DNA from: Manis javanica
Lineage: Eukaryota > Chordata > Mammalia > Pholidota > Manidae
Assembly (NCBI RefSeq): GCF_040802235.1
Contig: NC_133172.1
Span: forward strand, 28,105,738 to 28,169,737
Direction: 5' to 3'
Length of the DNA: 64,000 nt
Position numbers and translations under genes: made by a program. Shown piece after piece: positions 20,951 to 33,997 of the stretch. Below the pieces are notes generated by a model, which worked only from the letters and a program-made list of their open reading frames with translations, searched no databases and was not told the origin of the DNA. The stretch's first letter is position 1. Every line of letters begins with the position of its first letter.

Positions 20951-22870
20951 ACTCAATAAATACATACTATGGACCCACTATGTGTCAGGTACTATTCAGG
21001 GTTAGGGATATAGTCATAAAACAAAATCCCTGTTCTCAAAGAACTTACATCCTACCGGGAAAGACAGAAATCAAGTAAATATACGGTAGATCAGATGTGT
21101 GCTCTGGAGAAAAAGGAGGAATAGGGAGTATTGGTGTTGGATACTATTTGTATTTAGGGTATTTGGGGAAGGCTTCATTGATAAGGTGACATTTGAACTT
21201 CAATCTAAAGAAAGTGAAGGAGTTAGCCGTGAGGGTATTTGGGAAAACTTTCCAGGCAGTGGGCCTGAACATGCCTGAACCTTAGAGGAAGGAGGTCAGC
21301 ATGGCTAGGTAACAGCAAATTAGTCAGAGAGGTTGTGGGAGACCCAATCAGGTCCATTGTAAAGACTTTTGGCATTTACTGTGAGTGAGATGGGAAGCGG
21401 TTAAAAGGTTTTGAGCAGAAAGGAGACATAAACTAATGGCATTTTATGTGCATCACCTTAGTAGCTGTGTTGTGAAGCAACTGCAGTAAAACCCAGGTAA
21501 AAGATTGGGCTATGGTAGAAGAAGCGGAGTTGGTGAGGAATGGATTCTGGGTGTATTTTGAATTTGGAGCTGATAGTATTAAACATTATATGGAAATGGG
21601 AGTGGGGTACAAGTAAAAGAGTTAATGTTAAGTTAGAAGTGCTTATTAGAGATTAAAGGAACAAGGTTGAGTAAGCAGTTAAGCTTACCCAAGTTAAATT
21701 GGAGTTGGAAGGGATAGCTGTCCAGGAACATGTAAATTTGGGACCTCCCCCTCCCCATTAGTGTATTGGTGGTATGAAGAAATGAGACTGGGTCAGTTCA
21801 CCTCAAGATAGTCCACCTGGTAAGTGCACGCTAGGACACCTGGATATCTTTTTTAAAATGCCAGTGCCTGGGTCTCTCCTCCCAGAGGTCTTAACTGATC
21901 AGAAGTAGGGCAGGGCATTATATTTTGTAAAGCAGGATAAGGTGATTCTGTTTTTGAACACTTACATTGATTATACTTTTTTAAACATTGTAAACAATGC
22001 TTCTGTGAATAGTCTTATAGTCTAATTTTTGTGTATTCTTTTAGTTGCTATAAGTCCAGGGAAAGGAAATCCCAGGGCAAAATACCTCTAAAAACTGAAA
22101 TTAGTCAAAGGGAGAAATAAAGTTTAAAATCCATTTATTGCTCATAAACTGCAGTCCTGGGCCATCTCTCTTGCTCCAGCAGAAGCAAAACTAGCCCTCC
22201 CCCTCACCTCTCAGGTACAGATAAGCCCTCCATTGCCCACGTAATTACCCACTGATATGGAGATGGGGTTTTAATGAGAATGGAGTACCATCAAAAGATT
22301 ATGGGTCCTTGTAGTACAGGACTTCTTGATGGATTTGGTGTGGATATTGGAAAGGAGACAGATCAAGATGACCTCTGGATTTTTGACTTGATGCACTAAG
22401 CTGGTGGTAGAGTCATTTATAGAGATAAAAAAGACTAAGGGAGAAACAGAGCAGATCTGGCGATGGTGTGAATCAAGAATTCTATTGTGGTGGAGTTTAA
22501 TTTGAAATTCCACTATCTAGTGATGTGGATTAAGGAATCAGACTGAATTACATGAATTAAGCTCCACCTGAGTGGAGCTCAGGGAAGAGGTCAGGGCTGG
22601 GATAGAATTTTGCAGCAATTATTCTGTGGTGGAACTGGTTGAAGTCATCTTCCAGGCCTAGGGGTAAAGTGGAAAAGCGGCCACAGTTTGAGAGGGCTGC
22701 AGGTTTTCATTTGAACAAGAAGGCAAAGGTAGTGTTCAAAGGAGTTGAAGCTATGGGAATTTTGATGGACAGTGAATTCCATAGGGCACAGAAGAATTAT
22801 TTTCAGGAGAATGAAAATTTTGAAACGAATCCACAGGAATTTAAACTTGTTAGCACTATCTGATAGTGTT
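20945..22870 (-). repeat. Long L2 LINE 3' region, antisense, interrupted by an LTR-like insert
   Basis: From 'actcaataaatacatac...ctatgtgtcaggtactattcagg' through 'ccctgttctcaaagaacttac', 'gcttcattgataaggtgacatttgaa', 'tccattgtaaagac' and 'gttttgagcagaaaggagac' to 'gattctgggtgtattttgaa', the sequence follows the reverse complement of the L2 3' region. It resumes after about 22262 with 'gagaatggagtacc' and 'gctcagggaagaggtcagggctgggat'. Noncoding, ancient. Confidence 0.7.
22058..22262 (-). mobile_element. Possible solo-LTR fragment
   Basis: Read on the minus strand, this part ends in a C/T-rich stretch, then 'gagcaataaatgg', then 'ctttatttctccctttgac', resembling an ERV LTR poly(A) region followed by U5. 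It splits the antisense L2. The family was not identified and the boundaries are approximate. Confidence 0.35.
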
Positions 22871-25800
22871 TTGAGACATTTACAAATCTGGTGTGATCTG
22901 GCTGCACAAACCCAAGGATGATTTATTAAGGAACTTTAATTATATTAAAAGATCAGACGTTTCCCCAATTCTAGCCTAATCAAGAGTCCTAATGCTTTTT
23001 CTCTAAATTTCTGAGTCTGCAGGATTGACCAGTTTCTCAAATGAAGAAGGAAAAAAAGTACTTGATTTAACATACTATAGAAAAATTTGACTACATTACT
23101 TTCAGAACAACTTATTTTTCACATTTACTTCTCTCAATTTGAATGTTTCTTAGACCTACAAGTCTATGAACATAGACATCGTGCTTACAAGAAAATTAAG
23201 TTTTAAAATGTTTCATTAATAATTTATATAATTCTAAAGTCTAAACTATATAAAAATTATACAGAGAAATCTTGCTTCCAGCCCTGTCCTCTCCCCCTGT
23301 TTACCTTACCCCCATTGCCTATAATTCTTACTTATCCTTCCATTGTTTCTTTATACAATCAAGCAAATATAAATTTAAATCCTTATCTCCACTTTTTCTT
23401 AACATACAAAGTAGAATACTGTATGTATTGCTGTGCACTGGCTTTGATCACCTAATGAATCCTGAAAATCCACATCAGTACATAGAGATAATCCTCATTC
23501 TTATTTTTTCTGGTTCTTTTTTGTAGCAACATACACTGTGATGATGTATTATGCTTTATTAAATTAGTTCTTTATCAATGGATACTTGTTATCTGGTAAT
23601 TAAGATATACATCTGTGCCAGAGATGAAAATGCCTTAAAAGTTATTCTTTCCCAGCTTTTAAGGAATAGGATCTAATTCTTCAAGGGCATTCTGTAAGAC
23701 ATTCAAGTTTTGAATTTATTTTTGATAGTTTAATTTTTTAGAGGAAGGTGATTTAATGGAAAGAAACTTCAACTTTTCTTTAGAACAGAAGGCACTAATT
23801 CAAATACCCTGGAAATTAAAGAGTTCCCAAGGGAGTGTACAAAGCCAACAGCCATCAGCATCAGCATCTGCCATTTCAGTTCAAAGCCATTAGCTTTCTC
23901 CTGTGATTCAGGGAGAGATACTACCTCAAAACTGTAAAAACACTAGCTTTGAATTACAGTTGCTAGGTCAATGAAATGGAGACATTACTTTAGCTGTAGT
24001 TTAGCATGAACTTGGCTAGCAGATTTCCCTAATAAAGAAACAAGCTACTCAGGCCAAACTGGAAAAATACACAGAAGAAATCTAGAGGACTCTTTGCTTG
24101 GCAATGGGAGCCCTTTTTTCCTCTATTAGAAATCATGGTCAAATAATCTTGAGGGAGATCTCTATGAGAGATGAAACTCACTGAAATCATTATAGTTCAA
24201 GTCTGTGTCTCCTTGGAAATCTCATTCTGAAATTTTCTTTCAGCAAATCAAAGGTAAGCAATTACAGTTTAGCACAGAGAAGACAAGTAGTGACTCTTAG
24301 CATCTTACTTACTATGCTGATGGACAATGACTGTAATGGGGTATGTGGTGGGGACTTGATAATGGGGGGAATCTAGTAACCACAGTGTTGCTCATGTGAT
24401 TGTATATTAATGATACCATAAAAAAGAATTTCTTATGTTAGGATGTTTATTATTGTTATGTAAAAAGGAATAAGTAAATAACTTTAAAATGTTTCTCAGT
24501 TTTATTTTCTAATATGATAATTATAGATGTAACTCATATAGATAAAACCTCTTTTGGGCCTCAAAACTTTTAAAACTGTAAAGGGGTCCTGAGAACAAAA
24601 AGTCTGAGAACCACCGGCATATTCTTTAGAAATCTAGAGGTAAAAAAGTAGGAAATTGCAAAATGAGTTGGGAGTGGTCTGTTTCATATTACTTAATCAT
24701 TTAAGCAATGTACCTGTGTTGAGTTTGTAAAGCAAATAAAGATAACAATTTTAATCCAAATAAACAAATGTCTTCCTTTAAAAAAAAAGATAAGCCATTA
24801 AAATACTTTTTTTGTGCCACATTAGAGGACTGGTAGACTAAGAAGGGTCATAAATGAATAGCCCTCTCTATCTAGAAAGCCATCATTTCAATGGTGGCCT
24901 GACTTCTGCAAGAATTTAACAGTTCTTTTTATCTCTCTTATTAAAGGATTAATGAAATTTTATATGTTACTTGTAACTATTCTTCTGTAAGTTGCTCTGG
25001 GAAAGGCCACAAATGGTGACTGTTCTCCTTTGCTGAGGTGGTCATCTGTAATAACTAACATTTATAGAATACTCTTGCCAGGTACTGCAGAATGGGCACA
25101 ACCTCTTTCCTCACAGACTATACACCATGAAGACAGTTTCAACATGACCTGTTTTCCAGCAACTGAATTCCAGAATTGGATGGACATTGAGAAGTGAATG
25201 TGGTTTACCACTACTACTGAAGGATTCCATTGGTCTTTGGAGATGGGAGATAAACAGTACTATAATTACTAGGGTCTGGGTGCTCTATAGGTAAAGGAAA
25301 TGCCATCTGTAGATTTTTGCACAATCCAAGGAGCGTAGTTCTAATGACATGTTGTCTAGTGAGTTTTCTGAATATGAAAGTAGTTTAAATATTCCTCCCC
25401 ACTTTTCTGTAAGTTTTGTGGGAGCAGGAACTATATTTTGTTTTATTTCCTCTACTTTAAAAAGTGCTTTATACATAGTGTTAAAAAAAGTATCCAAATG
25501 ACACTTGTTAAAGCATGGTAAGGAAGACTTAACGGGAAAGACTATCATGTGATAAATGTAGGGACCAGTGGGATATAACTTTGCAATGAGGAAAGGAGAT
25601 TGGACTCAACTCTGAATACAGCATGGGAAAGTGGGAATTTATACCCAAGGAGTAGGGTGGGGGTCAGTTAAAAGGAAATTGAGAGGAAACAAGGGTAGGA
25701 GGAAATGCTGGCTAAACCAACCAAATAGGATTCTTGTTGAATCAGACATCATCTGGTAGAGGGTGAAGAACTTGATTAGATGTTGAGGGTGATCAAATAA

Positions 25801-26009
25801 GAAGGATGGGGGATTCTTAAACTGACTTATCCGGATTCTTGTTTAAATTGGACAATGCAGAGATAAATACAGAAGGCCAAAAGTCAGGCCTAGTTGAAAA
25901 GAGTGAAAGGGAGAGTAGAGTTTGGTCAATGAGAATTTTTTCAATAGTAAGCAAATGTCTGGAATGAATAAATGAATCCCTTGTATAAAGCACAATATTC
26001 ATGTATTCA
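22871..26009. other. Intergenic stretch, no gene recognised
   Basis: AT-rich sequence with short repeat scraps, such as an L2-like sense end near 25400-25480. No convincing coding frame or RNA gene. A segment at about 25550-25950 reads like degenerate LTR or L2-type sequence but cannot be assigned. Confidence 0.45.
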
Positions 26010-26720
26010 TTTTACAAATATAAAGTGAAATATTGGTAAAGACACTGTTCTGAGCCCCTGGGGGGAAAATGGTCAGTGAAAAAAATCCAGAGCTGATCCC
26101 TACCCTCATGGAATTTATATTCCAGTTGGTAAACAAGTGAAGTGTATAATAAGCGTGATAGTGATCAATGCTAAGAAGAAGAAAAAGCAGGAAAGGAGAA
26201 TAGGAAATACTGGGGAAGGGGTATAGTGCTGAAACTTTAAATGCGGTAAACAGAGAAAAACCTCCCTAAAAGAGGGACACTGGAGTAAAGTCTGAAAGGA
26301 AACGGGAAGGAGGTACCAGGTAGCTGCAGAAAGCATTCCATTCCAAGCAGAAGGAACAGCAGGTATACAGACAGTATGCGCCTTGTGATCAGTCAGGAGA
26401 TGAATTAGAAAGGCAGAGTAAGAGAGGATACCCATGGCCTTACGTTCATCGTGCAGACTGGCTTCTGCCCAGGGTAACATAGGAAGGCACTGGATGATTT
26501 TGAGTAGGGAAGTAATGTGACGGACATTTTCAAAGTGTATTCTGCTGTACTGAGAAGGATTTGAAGAGTAGTAAGGGCAGGTGTTAGGAGGTTATTGCAA
26601 CAGTCCAGGCAACAGATATCCAGGGTATTCTTGGTGTCAGATGTTTAGGAGCGGCAGAATTCTATATCAAGTTTAAAGCAGCACAGAAAGTAATGGCTTA
26701 TGGGTCTGTGGTGAGGTATG
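26010..26720 (-). repeat. L2 LINE 3' region, antisense
   Basis: Ordered landmarks: 'agacactgttctgagcccctgggggg', 'gatccctaccctcatggaatttatattcc', 'cattccattccaagcagaaggaacagcagg', 'ggcactggatgattttgagtagggaagtaatgtga', 'ggttattgcaacagtccaggc'. These match the reverse complement of the L2 3' UTR. Confidence 0.75.
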
Positions 26721-26739
26721 AAAGGAGAGAAAATTGAGG

Positions 26740-26823
26740 ATCAATGTGGGCAATGGTCTCACACAGTTGGTGTTGAGTTGTATCAATGTGGGCAATGGTC
26801 TCACACAGTTGGTGTTGAGTTGT
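26740..26823. repeat. Perfect 42-bp tandem duplication
   Basis: The 42-base unit at 26740-26781 (beginning atcaatgtgggcaatgg, ending tgttgagttgt) is repeated without change at 26782-26823, immediately next to it. Confidence 0.97.
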
Positions 26824-26999
26824 ATCTGCAAACATAGTATGTTGCACTGAAATAATGTTCACATGTGTAAAGAAAATACATAAACTCCCTGAAAAAGGTA
26901 ATACAAAGTAGCATGTTCGAACCAATTCCAATATATGTACATATGTACACTGAACCCTGAGCACTCTGGATTATGTGCAACTTGAATATCTAACCCAGT

Positions 27000-27115
27000 A
27001 GTCTTCAGGCTCTTAGTGGGTAGGATTTGTGGCTTTTGTCTTTATTTCCTAGCAAAGTATCTGGCATAGACACTGACTACATGTTTGCTGAGTGAATGAA
27101 TTTTTCTGAATATAT
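27000..27115 (+). repeat. L2 LINE 3' end, sense
   Basis: The order 'ttagtgggtaggatttgtgg', 'atttcctagcaaagtatctggcatagac', 'tgtttgctgagtgaatgaa' is the typical L2 terminus. Confidence 0.65.
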
Positions 27116-27226
27116 TATGTTTCCAAGCATTTTCCATATGAGTTGATTAAAAAACCCTTTTGTTTATAAAACAAAAGTTTTTTGTGTTAAAAAACACATT
27201 GCAAATGATAACTAGAGTTCTGCTCA

Positions 27227-27396
27227 GAAGCATCTGCTCAGGTGTTTTTTCTGTATATGTTGTAACTCAATCAAGTTTTATATTCCTTTTGAACTTATAT
27301 CTCTGTCATTTATAAGTTGGGCATATGAGGATTTATCTTATAATAAGTTTGATTTCTCTTAACTGAGAACTTTCATATTGTATCTGTTTTAAGAAG
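27227..27396. repeat. Diverged direct repeat, copy 1 (partner 29017-29192)
   Basis: From 'cagaagcatctgctc' to 'ctttcatattgtatctgtt' the order of words is the same as in 29017-29192. I do not recognise a family. Confidence 0.8.
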
Positions 27397-28284
27397 CTTA
27401 CAAAGCACAAAAGTACACACTCAGGGCCCTACTTCCCCATTGCTGTAGTACTTCTGCCTTTATACTCTAATACCCTCATCCTTCAGTTGCTCTCATCACA
27501 AACAACCTCTCTCTTATTTCACCCTGAGCTCCACTTTTTCATTTCTAGCCTACTCATGTCATTTAGTGCCTATCTTAAGCTGGCAGATGAAGTGGCTTCT
27601 AAACCTACATGTTGACTCCAACTTGGTGACTGGTTTCCAGAGTTACATTAGCTTTGAAGGACAGTAAAATTAAATGAATCTTTATGGACTTCTTTCATTC
27701 CCTACATCCCCTACAACACCTGATCATGTGTTGTAATCATGGAAAGCAGTGGGAACCTTTCCCTCTCTTTCTTTCCTTCCCCAGTTATCGTTACTGTTCT
27801 CTTACTGAAAGTACCAAATCCTGTCTAGCACACAAGTTTCTTTCTAAATATTCCTAAATCATTTAAACCATTTGTCACCTCAGGAAATATGTGAAGAATT
27901 TAAAGAACAGGTCACTTTTTACATATATTAATTCTTGCATCAGCTGTGCTGAAAAGAGTATCAGCCACCTTTATCTTGTCAAATCACTCAGCATGTAGAA
28001 GATTCATATTTGGTCTAAGAACAGAACACTTGTGGCATTAGCACCCTCTCAGTGGGGCCTGTGGATACAAGTATATAAGGATGAAATCTATGCTCACCAA
28101 GCCTACTATTCCCCCTAAAGTACAGTTCCTTGACTTGCCTTTGTAAGTGTCATATATATAGCAAAGGATTTATCTCAGATGTACAGTAGGGAGAATGTGT
28201 GGAATATATCTATCAATTTTGTAAGACTTCATCTGCCTGTCCTGTCTTCAACATGCAGTCATTGTGATTTCATTCAATCTTCCC

Positions 28285-28710
28285 ATAAATTTTTGTTGAG
28301 GATTTACTCTGTGCCAGACGTTGTGCTAGAGCCTGGGAGTGCATTTGGAATAAAACAGCAAATTCTTCCTAGAGGAATGCTTTCATCGAACTTGATTTCA
28401 ATTCGGAATGGGAGAAAGCCATGCCAAAAACAAATGGAAGAATAATAGTGCTAAAAGCTAGGGAAAAGTAAAGCAGAGAATGGGGCTAGAGAGTGTTGAG
28501 ATGGGAAGGTGGGACTGAGAATGGGAGATGCTATTTTAAATAAGGTGGCCAGGGAAGACCTCACTATACAGGAGACAATTGAGCAGAGACCAGAAGTAGG
28601 GTAAGGAGACTGGCTAAGCTCCTCTTTGAGGGAAGAAACTTCAAGGCAGAGGGAACAGCAGATGCAAAGGCCCTGAGGCTGGAAGGTATTTGGTGGACTT
28701 TGTTAGCTTT
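28285..28710 (-). repeat. L2 LINE 3' region, antisense
   Basis: Landmarks: 'tgttgaggatttactctgtgccagacg', 'aataaggtggccagggaagacctcac', 'ggcagagggaacagcagatgcaaaggccctgaggc'. They follow the reverse complement of L2. Confidence 0.75.
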
Positions 28711-29016
28711 GTTGTTGTTTTTCTTCAAAAAAGCAGCTTCTCCTGATAATCTACTTGAAAGGAAACATTTAATATTTCAGCAGGTCATTCCCATTTAGTT
28801 ACCATACATATTGTACCTTCTTTTAACTTTAGAAGGTCTTAAATGGATCATCAAGGTCACAAAATGGATTTTTCAACTAAAATAGTAAGTAAAATGCATC
28901 ATCATATTAGTAACTATAAAGATTTGCCAGAATAGACCTGAAAAGCCATATGATACAGAATCCAGCCCAACTTTTAGTACCATGGCCAAGAGAAAGCAGA
29001 TGAGAAAGAAATATCA

Positions 29017-29192
29017 GAAACATCTGCTCTTTTGCCTTTTCTGTATATTTTATAATTCAATCAAATTTTTGTTACATTTCTTTTGAACTTGTGTTATTAA
29101 TATATCCCTATCAATTATAAGTTGTGCATTGGAGGATTTATTTTGTAATATGTTTGGTTTCTCTTAACTGAAAACTTTCATATTATATCTGT
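29017..29192. repeat. Diverged direct repeat, copy 2 (partner 27227-27396)
   Basis: Shared landmarks with the partner: 'cagaaacatctgctc', 'ttctgtatat', 'caatcaa', 'tttataagtt/attataagtt', 'gaggattta', 'ggtttctcttaactga', 'ctttcatatt'. Substitutions and indels are scattered, implying an old event. Confidence 0.8.
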
Positions 29193-31120
29193 TGCCTAGC
29201 AGTAAAGAGTGAAAAACAGAGAGTGAAAAATGTGATTCAGTCTCCTTCCCATTACTAATGCAGAAAATAGATAAGCTGGGAGTGCCTGGTCTAGACTTTC
29301 TGTTTTCAAATCAGCCTTCCTTCCCAAGAGACTGGCTATTTCAGTTAGGGCTTTTGAGTGGCAAGGAACAGAGATCCCCTTAAGCTTACTCAAGCAAAGG
29401 TTTTATTATAAGATTTACAAGGTTTGACCCCTGGGATCCAAGACCAGTAACTATGAGAACTGTATGTCCCTCCCAGAGCAGTGTCCAGCTCTGTCCTCTT
29501 CTTTGCTCACTAGCTTCCTCTGCATTACTCTAGTGATGTTAGCTTACCAATGGCTTTGGCTCTTTGTTTTGGTTAATTGCTGATGTTGCTTTTAAAGTAA
29601 TACATTCACAGTAAAGAATTATTTCTCTTCTACTCCAGACCCCTAGCGCTTTTCCCCAGGAGGCAATTTCTGTTACTAACATCTTGTGTTATCATCTCAG
29701 ACACTTTCTTTGCACATATAAGCACACATAGTCCCATTTTATATACAAACAAAGACACAGAATGCACTTTCCCATTTTTACCAAATTTTAATAAAAATTG
29801 TATGCAGAAGCAGATTGGCTTACTAATTTACCTTGTTTGGTCAAAACAGAGTTCATATTAGAAAAAAATGCAGTAAAACTGTTTCTGCTTTTTCTATAGT
29901 CTTATTCATTCTTTAGTTTTCCTTTTTAGTTTTCCAAATCAGATGACCTTGGGAGGCATATTGAAGGGTTTAAATTTTAGATCACAAAATAAATTACTCA
30001 TTCCTAATAAGCAACACACCACCATGCATTATTCATGTCAGACACACTGACCACCGTTGTGTGTGGCTGGGAATGTTTTATGATTTCCTTGGCAAAAACT
30101 AGATCAATTTACATTTTGAAGTAGGCACACAACTGAGGTGTGCAAGAAAAATAACTTTTTCTGTTATCCTATAGCTCGTGAACCCTGTTTGACTGAGGTT
30201 GTGGAAATGTAGAGTTCCTTCCTTCCTGTGGGTTTCTAAGCTCGAGGGGCTTGTGTCATACCAGGAAGCTGGGGTGTATCCTCTGTGTTGCCTCCCAGGT
30301 GTCCATGGAGCCATCCGTCCCCACCTCTGCCTTGTCCCTTCAGCTCGTATAGCTGGCTTCACACAGTTGCAGGATCAGTAGAGCCATTCTCCTGTTGCTG
30401 TTATTGCTGTGCTTGGGCTTGGGAGGGAACTGTCCACAGCCACATCTGCCCAGACGCCTGTGTAGCCATTTCCTCTCTGGAGTTTTGGAACTTCCCATGC
30501 AGGGGACAAAGCTGTCTGCTCTGAGGTTTTAGTATGTTTCCTTCTGCATTGTCCACCAGATAGCATCAGGCCCCCTTTATCCATATACTACCTGTGTCTA
30601 AATCTTCAGTGCTTTCCTTCCACTGCTTTCTCCCCTACCCAGTCTATCAGCTCTCAGTTGAGGTGTCTTTTGTTTTAGTCTGGGATATATGGAGATGGGG
30701 AGGGGGTGATGGGCAAAGAGGTATTATTCTCTTTGGGACTGTTATTCTGCTACAACGTTATTATTCTCTTAGCATTACTTTTAGGGTTCTTTTCTGAGGT
30801 GCTACCCAGCTGGCCCTCCCCTCCCACCATCCCCAGCATATCAGCCCCCTCCTACTACATCATGTAAAGAAAAATCCATTGGAAATGGTCCTCCTGGTCT
30901 GCATTTAATTTTTCAGAGGGCTCTATTTGCTAAAGTTTTGTCTTCCTCTTTCTATCCACTTCATAGGGTTAAAAGAGGCAGAGTACTTGGTAGGCCTGAG
31001 CAAGAGGGCAATGGAATCTGTTAGCTGCTCCTGGGGAGAGAAGCCCTAAGGGGAACAGCTGAGAAGGCCCAGGGCCAGAAAGTGGCTTACATCCAGACTG
31101 TGGTCCCAGGACATGAACAC

Positions 31121-31198
<78 letters not shown>

Positions 31199-32946
31199 CC
31201 CCAGCTCTTATTGGTCCTTTCTACCTTCTAGACAGTTGGCCTTTGTAGTTTGCTGCCTTCAGTCCAACTTCCCAGATACAGCTCTACCAACTCCTGCTGA
31301 CTTTTGACAAAGGGATATAAAAGACTGAGTTCAACACATAATATATATGGCTTTGATTCAAGGCTCTAAGATGTGCTAGATAATTTAGAAATAGTTAAGA
31401 CAAAATGAATTTTATTATAGTCAAGAAGAAGCAGGACATACATTCTATTAGTCTGAAAAAAATCATTACCTTTTTTTTGGGTATGTAGTATTATAGATTA
31501 AGCTTTTAGGGAAAAAGTTCATATTTATACAGTTTTGTTCATGGTATAGACATTAAAAAATCAATGTCCACTTTAGTCCAATAAAATGGGGCTGACAGTG
31601 TGTATCTCCAGCATGTTTGTGCTGTTCTGCCCCAAGGAAGCTATGTTTTCCTAGAAGCAAGGTCTCCCATCTCTCTAACTGTGCTGTCACTCTGGTAAAG
31701 GATGTGGGAAAGGCTGTCTTCTCTTTCCCTCTTTCACCGCCATTGATCACAGGTCATCATCTGAGAACTAGTGTTTTCTAGTCACAATTACATTTCAAAT
31801 TTAGGAAAATGCTCAGCATGTAATTTAAAGTCATTAGGATCCATGGCAACTGCAAAGATGGGTACTGGTTGGGCAGTAACTTTGCTTCTGGAGTAATAAG
31901 AACTCCAAAATTTGGCTGGCAGCTTCAAGAGTATTTTTCCCAAAGTAGTACACTTGTAGTAAAATGTTATTAATTTCTTTATTACTTATTCTACAAATGT
32001 GTAAAGTGATGACTTTAAACTGGTTTTATGTAAGGTGTGTACAAGGTTCATTTTGCTTCGTATTTTAGTTATTTTCTTTTTCTCTTTATGACATATCAAA
32101 GAAAATTATTTAGACTAAGGAGGTAATTGATATTCTAGATCAGGACTTAGAAATTCAGTTAGCTACAGAGATGCATCAATGGGGTAAACTGGGTGTCTTC
32201 AGTTTGGATTGATGAGGATTGTGGCACTCTGGAGAACTTGTTTGTCAGCTAAATGAGGAAGCCACTCTGCAGGCCCAGCTAATTGTAACCAGTTGGAATT
32301 GTGAGTCCTGTGTTGCCAGAACTGCTATATCAAGAGAATATGAAATCTAGATTTTTAGATGGAATTGTTTGATTTTCTAGTTATATGGGGCCTACCAAAA
32401 CAAACCTGTGTTCCAGATTTGGCTAATGGGTGGCCAGGTTTCAACTTCTGTTTCAGGCTCTGGTTTACATTCCTTTTGTTATAGAAATGACACCATGGGT
32501 CTCCTAAGATTTGCCAGCATATTTCAAATAGGCACAGATAGTAGAGAAATTATTTTTAATCCCGGAAAGAGAGTAAGAAATTAAAAGTCCTTCTAAATTA
32601 TGGCAATATTGACAACTTCCTTCAGTGAATAAGAATAGAGTAAACGTTTGCAATAAAATAATTTGCACATGGAGGAAAATATCTTTTAGAAGAGGATATG
32701 GCAAAGATGGTAAAGGAGCATTCCAAGCATTAACTGCAGAGGAAATGCCTCTGAGGGTACCAATGGAATTAAACATTATTTTTCTCTATAATTTCCATTT
32801 AATTAAAAAAACCCACTCCAAATCTTGGCAAATTAGCAAACGTAGTACTGACTTATTATTAGTCTTTCCATCATACCTGAAATTTGCAGTTGCTTTGCAA
32901 TAGTTTATATTGTTCTTCAAGAACTGATAAATGAGGGATTCTGGAT
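29193..32946. other. Intergenic stretch, no gene recognised
   Basis: No convincing coding frame. An L1M- or L2-like scrap lies near 29610-29840 and a (GT)n microsatellite at 31123-31194. The remainder is unassigned. Confidence 0.45.
31123..31194 (+). repeat. (GT)n microsatellite, about 36 repeats
   Basis: An uninterrupted run of alternating T and G after 'gaacacc', ending in 'gtatgtcc'. It is long and pure, so probably length-polymorphic. Confidence 0.97.
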
Positions 32947-32959
32947 TCCACTTCCTGTT
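32947..32959. repeat. Target-site duplication of L1 insertion A, left copy
   Basis: The 13-base word tccacttcctgtt is followed at once by a T-rich tail (minus-strand poly(A)). The identical word at 41515-41527 sits exactly at the 5' end of the L1. This pairing defines the outer limits of the insertion. Confidence 0.85.
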
Positions 32960-33066
32960 ATTTTTATTTTTATTTTTTTGCCGAATGCAGTTTTTTTTTC
33001 AAAGAGATATATTTTTTTAATGAATATTTATGTTCTTTCCAGTTTTTTGAAACAATGCTATGAATA

Positions 33067-33364
33067 TATATATTTTTTTGAGAGGGCGTCTCTCATATTT
33101 ATTGATCAAATGGTTGTTAACAACAATAAAATTCTGTATAGGGGAGTCAATGCTCAATGCACAATCATTAATCGATCTCAAGCCTAATTCTCATCAGTCT
33201 CCAATCTTCTGAAGCATAATGAACAAGTTCTTATATGGTGAACAGTACAAGGGCAGTCATCACAGAAACTTTCAGTTTTGATCATGCATCATGAACTATA
33301 AACAATCAGGTCAAATATGAATATTCATTTGATTTTTATACTTGATTTATATGTGGATCCCACA
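33067..33364 (-). mobile_element. Partial ERV LTR (U3-R), ending at its poly(A) site
   Basis: On the minus strand a polypurine tract (about 33378-33365, AAAGGGAGAAA) is followed by TGTGGGATCC, a normal LTR start. A TATA-like stretch lies at about 33333-33345 and AATAAA at 33103-33098. The sequence then breaks into A's right after CGCCCTCTC. U5 is absent, so this is the 3' end of a polyadenylated retroviral RNA rather than a proviral LTR. The second copy (about 55828-56150) ends at the same base. Confidence 0.7.
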
Positions 33365-33997
33365 TTTCTCCCTTTATTATTATTATTATTTTCATTTTTA
33401 ATAAAATGCTGAAGTGGTAGGTAGATGCAAGATAAAGGTAGAGAACATAGTTTAGTGTTGTAAAAGAGCAAATGTAGATGATCAGGTGTGTGCCTGTAGA
33501 CTATGTGCTAATCTGAGCTAGACAAGGGCAATAAAACATCCACGGATGCAGAAGATTTCTCTCAAAACAGGGGGGGTGAGGTTCTAAGCTTCACCACTGT
33601 TGATCCCCAATTTCTTACCTGATGGCCCCCCTGCGACTGTGCCTGTCTTAGGTTGTTCCTCCCTTGAGGAATCTTACCTGTCTCTGGCTAACCAGTCATC
33701 TTCCGGGGCCATACAGGGAAATGTAAAGTTGGTAAGTGAGAGAGAAGCCATATTGTTTGAAAAGGTTAGCTTTTTACTTCTTTGCAGATTTATGCCCTGT
33801 GGCTTCTATGCCCAGCATTTGTCTTGAGGTATCTTTACCACTTGGAGGAATTATGATACTCGGTAAATTCGATATGAGGCACGAATTCTATTTAAGGGTT
33901 GAAATTAGGAAGGAAGAAGAAAAGCTATAGAGGTAGCAGATGGAAGAAAACATGGGAGGATTGATTATTTCTTTGACATATATTCTTGTAGAGTAAC

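Noticed and set aside
31113..31307. Cys-Val repeat frame
   Set aside because: Translation of the (GT)n microsatellite at 31123-31194.
33600..33930. Plus-strand open frames in the retroviral cassette, present in both copies
   Set aside because: They are antisense to the retroviral RNA, share position only because the copies are homologous, and show no known domain.
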